Source of the DNA: Myripristis murdjan | Lineage: Eukaryota > Chordata > Actinopteri > Holocentriformes > Holocentridae | Direction: 5' to 3' | DNA: 64,000 nt | Assembly: GCF_902150065.1 (NCBI RefSeq) | Contig: NC_043982.1 | Span: 10,437,368-10,501,367 of the forward strand | Shown: positions 62,117-64,000 of the stretch, one piece after another | Layout: every line of letters starts with the position of its first letter | Numbering within the stretch: position 1 is the first letter of the stretch | The notes under the pieces: model-generated | The model's input: the letters and a program-made list of their open reading frames with translations, nothing else | Told to the model about the DNA's origin: nothing | Database searches by the model: none | Made by a program: the position numbers and the translations under genes

Positions 62117-64000
62117 CTGGAGGAGGGAGGGAGGGAGGGAAAGAGGGCATCACTGAAGCGAGAACAACAGTGTTTGTCTGTGTTCAGTGTAGCCGAGGTG
62201 TAAGTGTGCAGCTGAGGGAGGCACGATGAAAAACATACAGTGGATGTCATCATGATAAAACCTGCAATGGGCTCTAAAAGCACTAAGAGTCCATCAGTCT
62301 TTGTTGGAGTGTGTGTGCAATAAAAACCGGGCCTACAGCTTGTTTAAGACCCCAACAGCTGAGGCAACAATGATCTCAGATATGTTTGATTTGGCCCACC
62401 CAGAGAGAGTGCACCTCCTCCCTGATGGCAGGAGTCCAAACTCTGCATGGAGACGGATTAGAGCTGGGTATCCTAAAAAAATTTCTCTACCTGCACCAAT
62501 ATCCTGACTTCAAGACCAGCTCCTGAATACTTTTTTTCCATACCAAATTTCAATTTTTTTCAACATCTCTGGGTGTAATGTAGTGTTTTTCCTGCATACC
62601 CCTATGACGTGTAACATTAGGCAGCAAATCACCAGGATTATGAAGAGTGATCTGTCAACATTTAAACCTCTCAACTAGAAAAACTCTCCAATCGGCTTTT
62701 TTTTTTTTTTTTTTTGCAGATCGAGTTAGCGGTGGCATCAAAACTCATTTTGAAAAACAGAAAAAATGAAAGACCATCTTAGTATCTTAGAGATATTATA
62801 GTGAGGCTGGAATCAGACAATGTTTAGCATTCTTAATTGAGAAATTACCATAAAAAGGAGAAAAGGGTGAGCAAAAACAGTGGTGCTTTCATAAAGCACC
62901 ACTGAACACTGATTTAAAATGGTCCAAGGATATGAAAATTTTGAGACAAACCCGCAGGTGTTTTCACTGCTGAGGTGTGTCAAAAATAAATGATGACTTT
63001 GCTAATTCACAGTTCACACAGGAAATCACTTTGAATTTTAAAAGTGATGAAACACAGAAAAGATTTTTTTGTTTATTTTTTTCCCAGACATCTTTGTAAA
63101 TAAAACATGTGGGCCTGTTTAAGGCATTTTGCTGATGCTGTTATTTACTGTCAAGCGAGACGAATGAACTGTAGCTAGCCTGGAGTCTGGAGTTGTTGCA
63201 CAGCTGGCTGCTGCTGCTGCTGCTGCTGACAGACAGATTTCTGTAGTTTAGCAGAGGTTCAGTGTTTTGCTCCAGGAAACTTCAGGAGTCACATGGCTTT
63301 TGTCCTGTAACTGCAGGGCCACAGGTTCACGCTCCAGTTCACTTGTAATGCTGCAATATTAACATGTGATTTACAGTTTCCACACAATTTTTCATGTTAT
63401 TATTAGTCTTTATTTGAGGAAGCAAAATTATTTTGGAGAATGAAGCACTAAAATTTAAACAAACAACTCCATATTGTACATAATATCAACTATAGTAAAT
63501 GTGTGTCAGTTAATGAAACACCACATAAATTATTAAATTATATATGAATATATGCTGTAGAAATTATAACATATAATACACCTGTATATATACCTGAATA
63601 CACCTGTATACTGTATACCTAAAATATATCTGTCTTTGTGTTTTCTAAATTACGTTCTGGCACACCGTTGCCATAGCAACAAAGCTCTCACCTCAGGTTT
63701 AGCCCCAGGTGATGAGGTGTCTAACTTTCCTACCTCAAATGAAGTCAGTCTTAATATTTCTGCAACAGACAGGCTTAGACTAGTCTGCACTGACAACCTT
63801 TGGACCAGGCACAGATGTGCTCAGCAGTCATCTGACTAAAAACTGAAAACAGGTTATAAGCTCAAAGAAATGCTCTAAATTCAACAATTTCAACTGACTT
63901 GCACTTCAGTTAATGATTTCCTATGTTTTTCCACAAACCCCAGAGAACAGGTATGCGCTTTTTCCAACAAGTCATGCCTCTTACACAAGATGCCATGTGG
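62117..64000. other. PPEF1 intron up to the window edge
   Basis: No further PPEF1 exon was recognised. The stretch is AT-rich with a T run (62698-62716) and a (GCT)n run near 63210-63228. A segment at 62300-62460 reads as an open frame on the plus strand (including DLAHPERVHLLPDG) and may be repeat-derived. It was not identified. Confidence 0.5.

Noticed and set aside
62301-62507. Plus-strand frame containing DLAHPERVHLLPDG as a possible gene fragment
   Set aside because: Short, no splice context, lies inside a PPEF1 intron, and was not recognised as any protein. Probably repeat-derived.

Overview
This is vertebrate nuclear DNA, almost certainly from a ray-finned (teleost, probably percomorph) fish. 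The genes are intron-rich with consensus splice sites, the products are closest to vertebrate orthologues recalled from memory, (CA)n/(GT)n runs are frequent, and short fish-type DNA transposons, MITE-like elements and one tRNA-derived SINE sit in introns and spacers. Exons were assembled by eye from reading frame, splice consensus and phase. The spliced lengths come out in frame except for BTBD1 exon 1.

Layout, left to right: an unresolved left edge (1-2147); BTBD1 (minus, 2923-7985); TM6SF1 (plus, 8969-14121), head-to-head with BTBD1; ZRSR2 (plus, 15854-20354); AP1S2 (minus, 22155-24716), convergent with ZRSR2; PHKA2 (plus, 26807-42731, 31 coding exons), head-to-head with AP1S2; an unnamed secreted sushi/mucin/EGF mosaic gene (minus, 45763-53056), convergent with PHKA2; a 5.4-kb spacer dominated by a hAT-like element; and the 3' two-thirds of a PPEF1-like phosphatase gene (minus, 58521-62116) whose 5' exons lie beyond the right edge.

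The genes are housekeeping or signalling genes and not one pathway: a BTB-BACK-PHR ubiquitin-ligase adaptor, an EXPERA-family membrane protein, a minor-spliceosome 3' splice-site factor, the AP-1 clathrin adaptor sigma subunit, the phosphorylase-kinase alpha subunit, a matrix-like secreted protein, and an EF-hand phosphatase. Their order joins two blocks that in human lie on 15q25 (BTBD1-TM6SF1) and Xp22 (ZRSR2-AP1S2, PHKA2-PPEF1).

The most noteworthy items are the uncharacterised sushi/mucin/EGF gene between PHKA2 and PPEF1, two GC-AG introns in TM6SF1, a perfect 20-bp-arm hairpin in the TM6SF1 3' UTR, a homopolymer frameshift in BTBD1 exon 1, several transposons with intact terminal repeats and target-site duplications, and a promoter-like CRE/CRE/TATA block plus long hairpin inside a hAT-like element. 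I found no CRISPR array, operon or other prokaryote-type system, and no convincing wholly new system.
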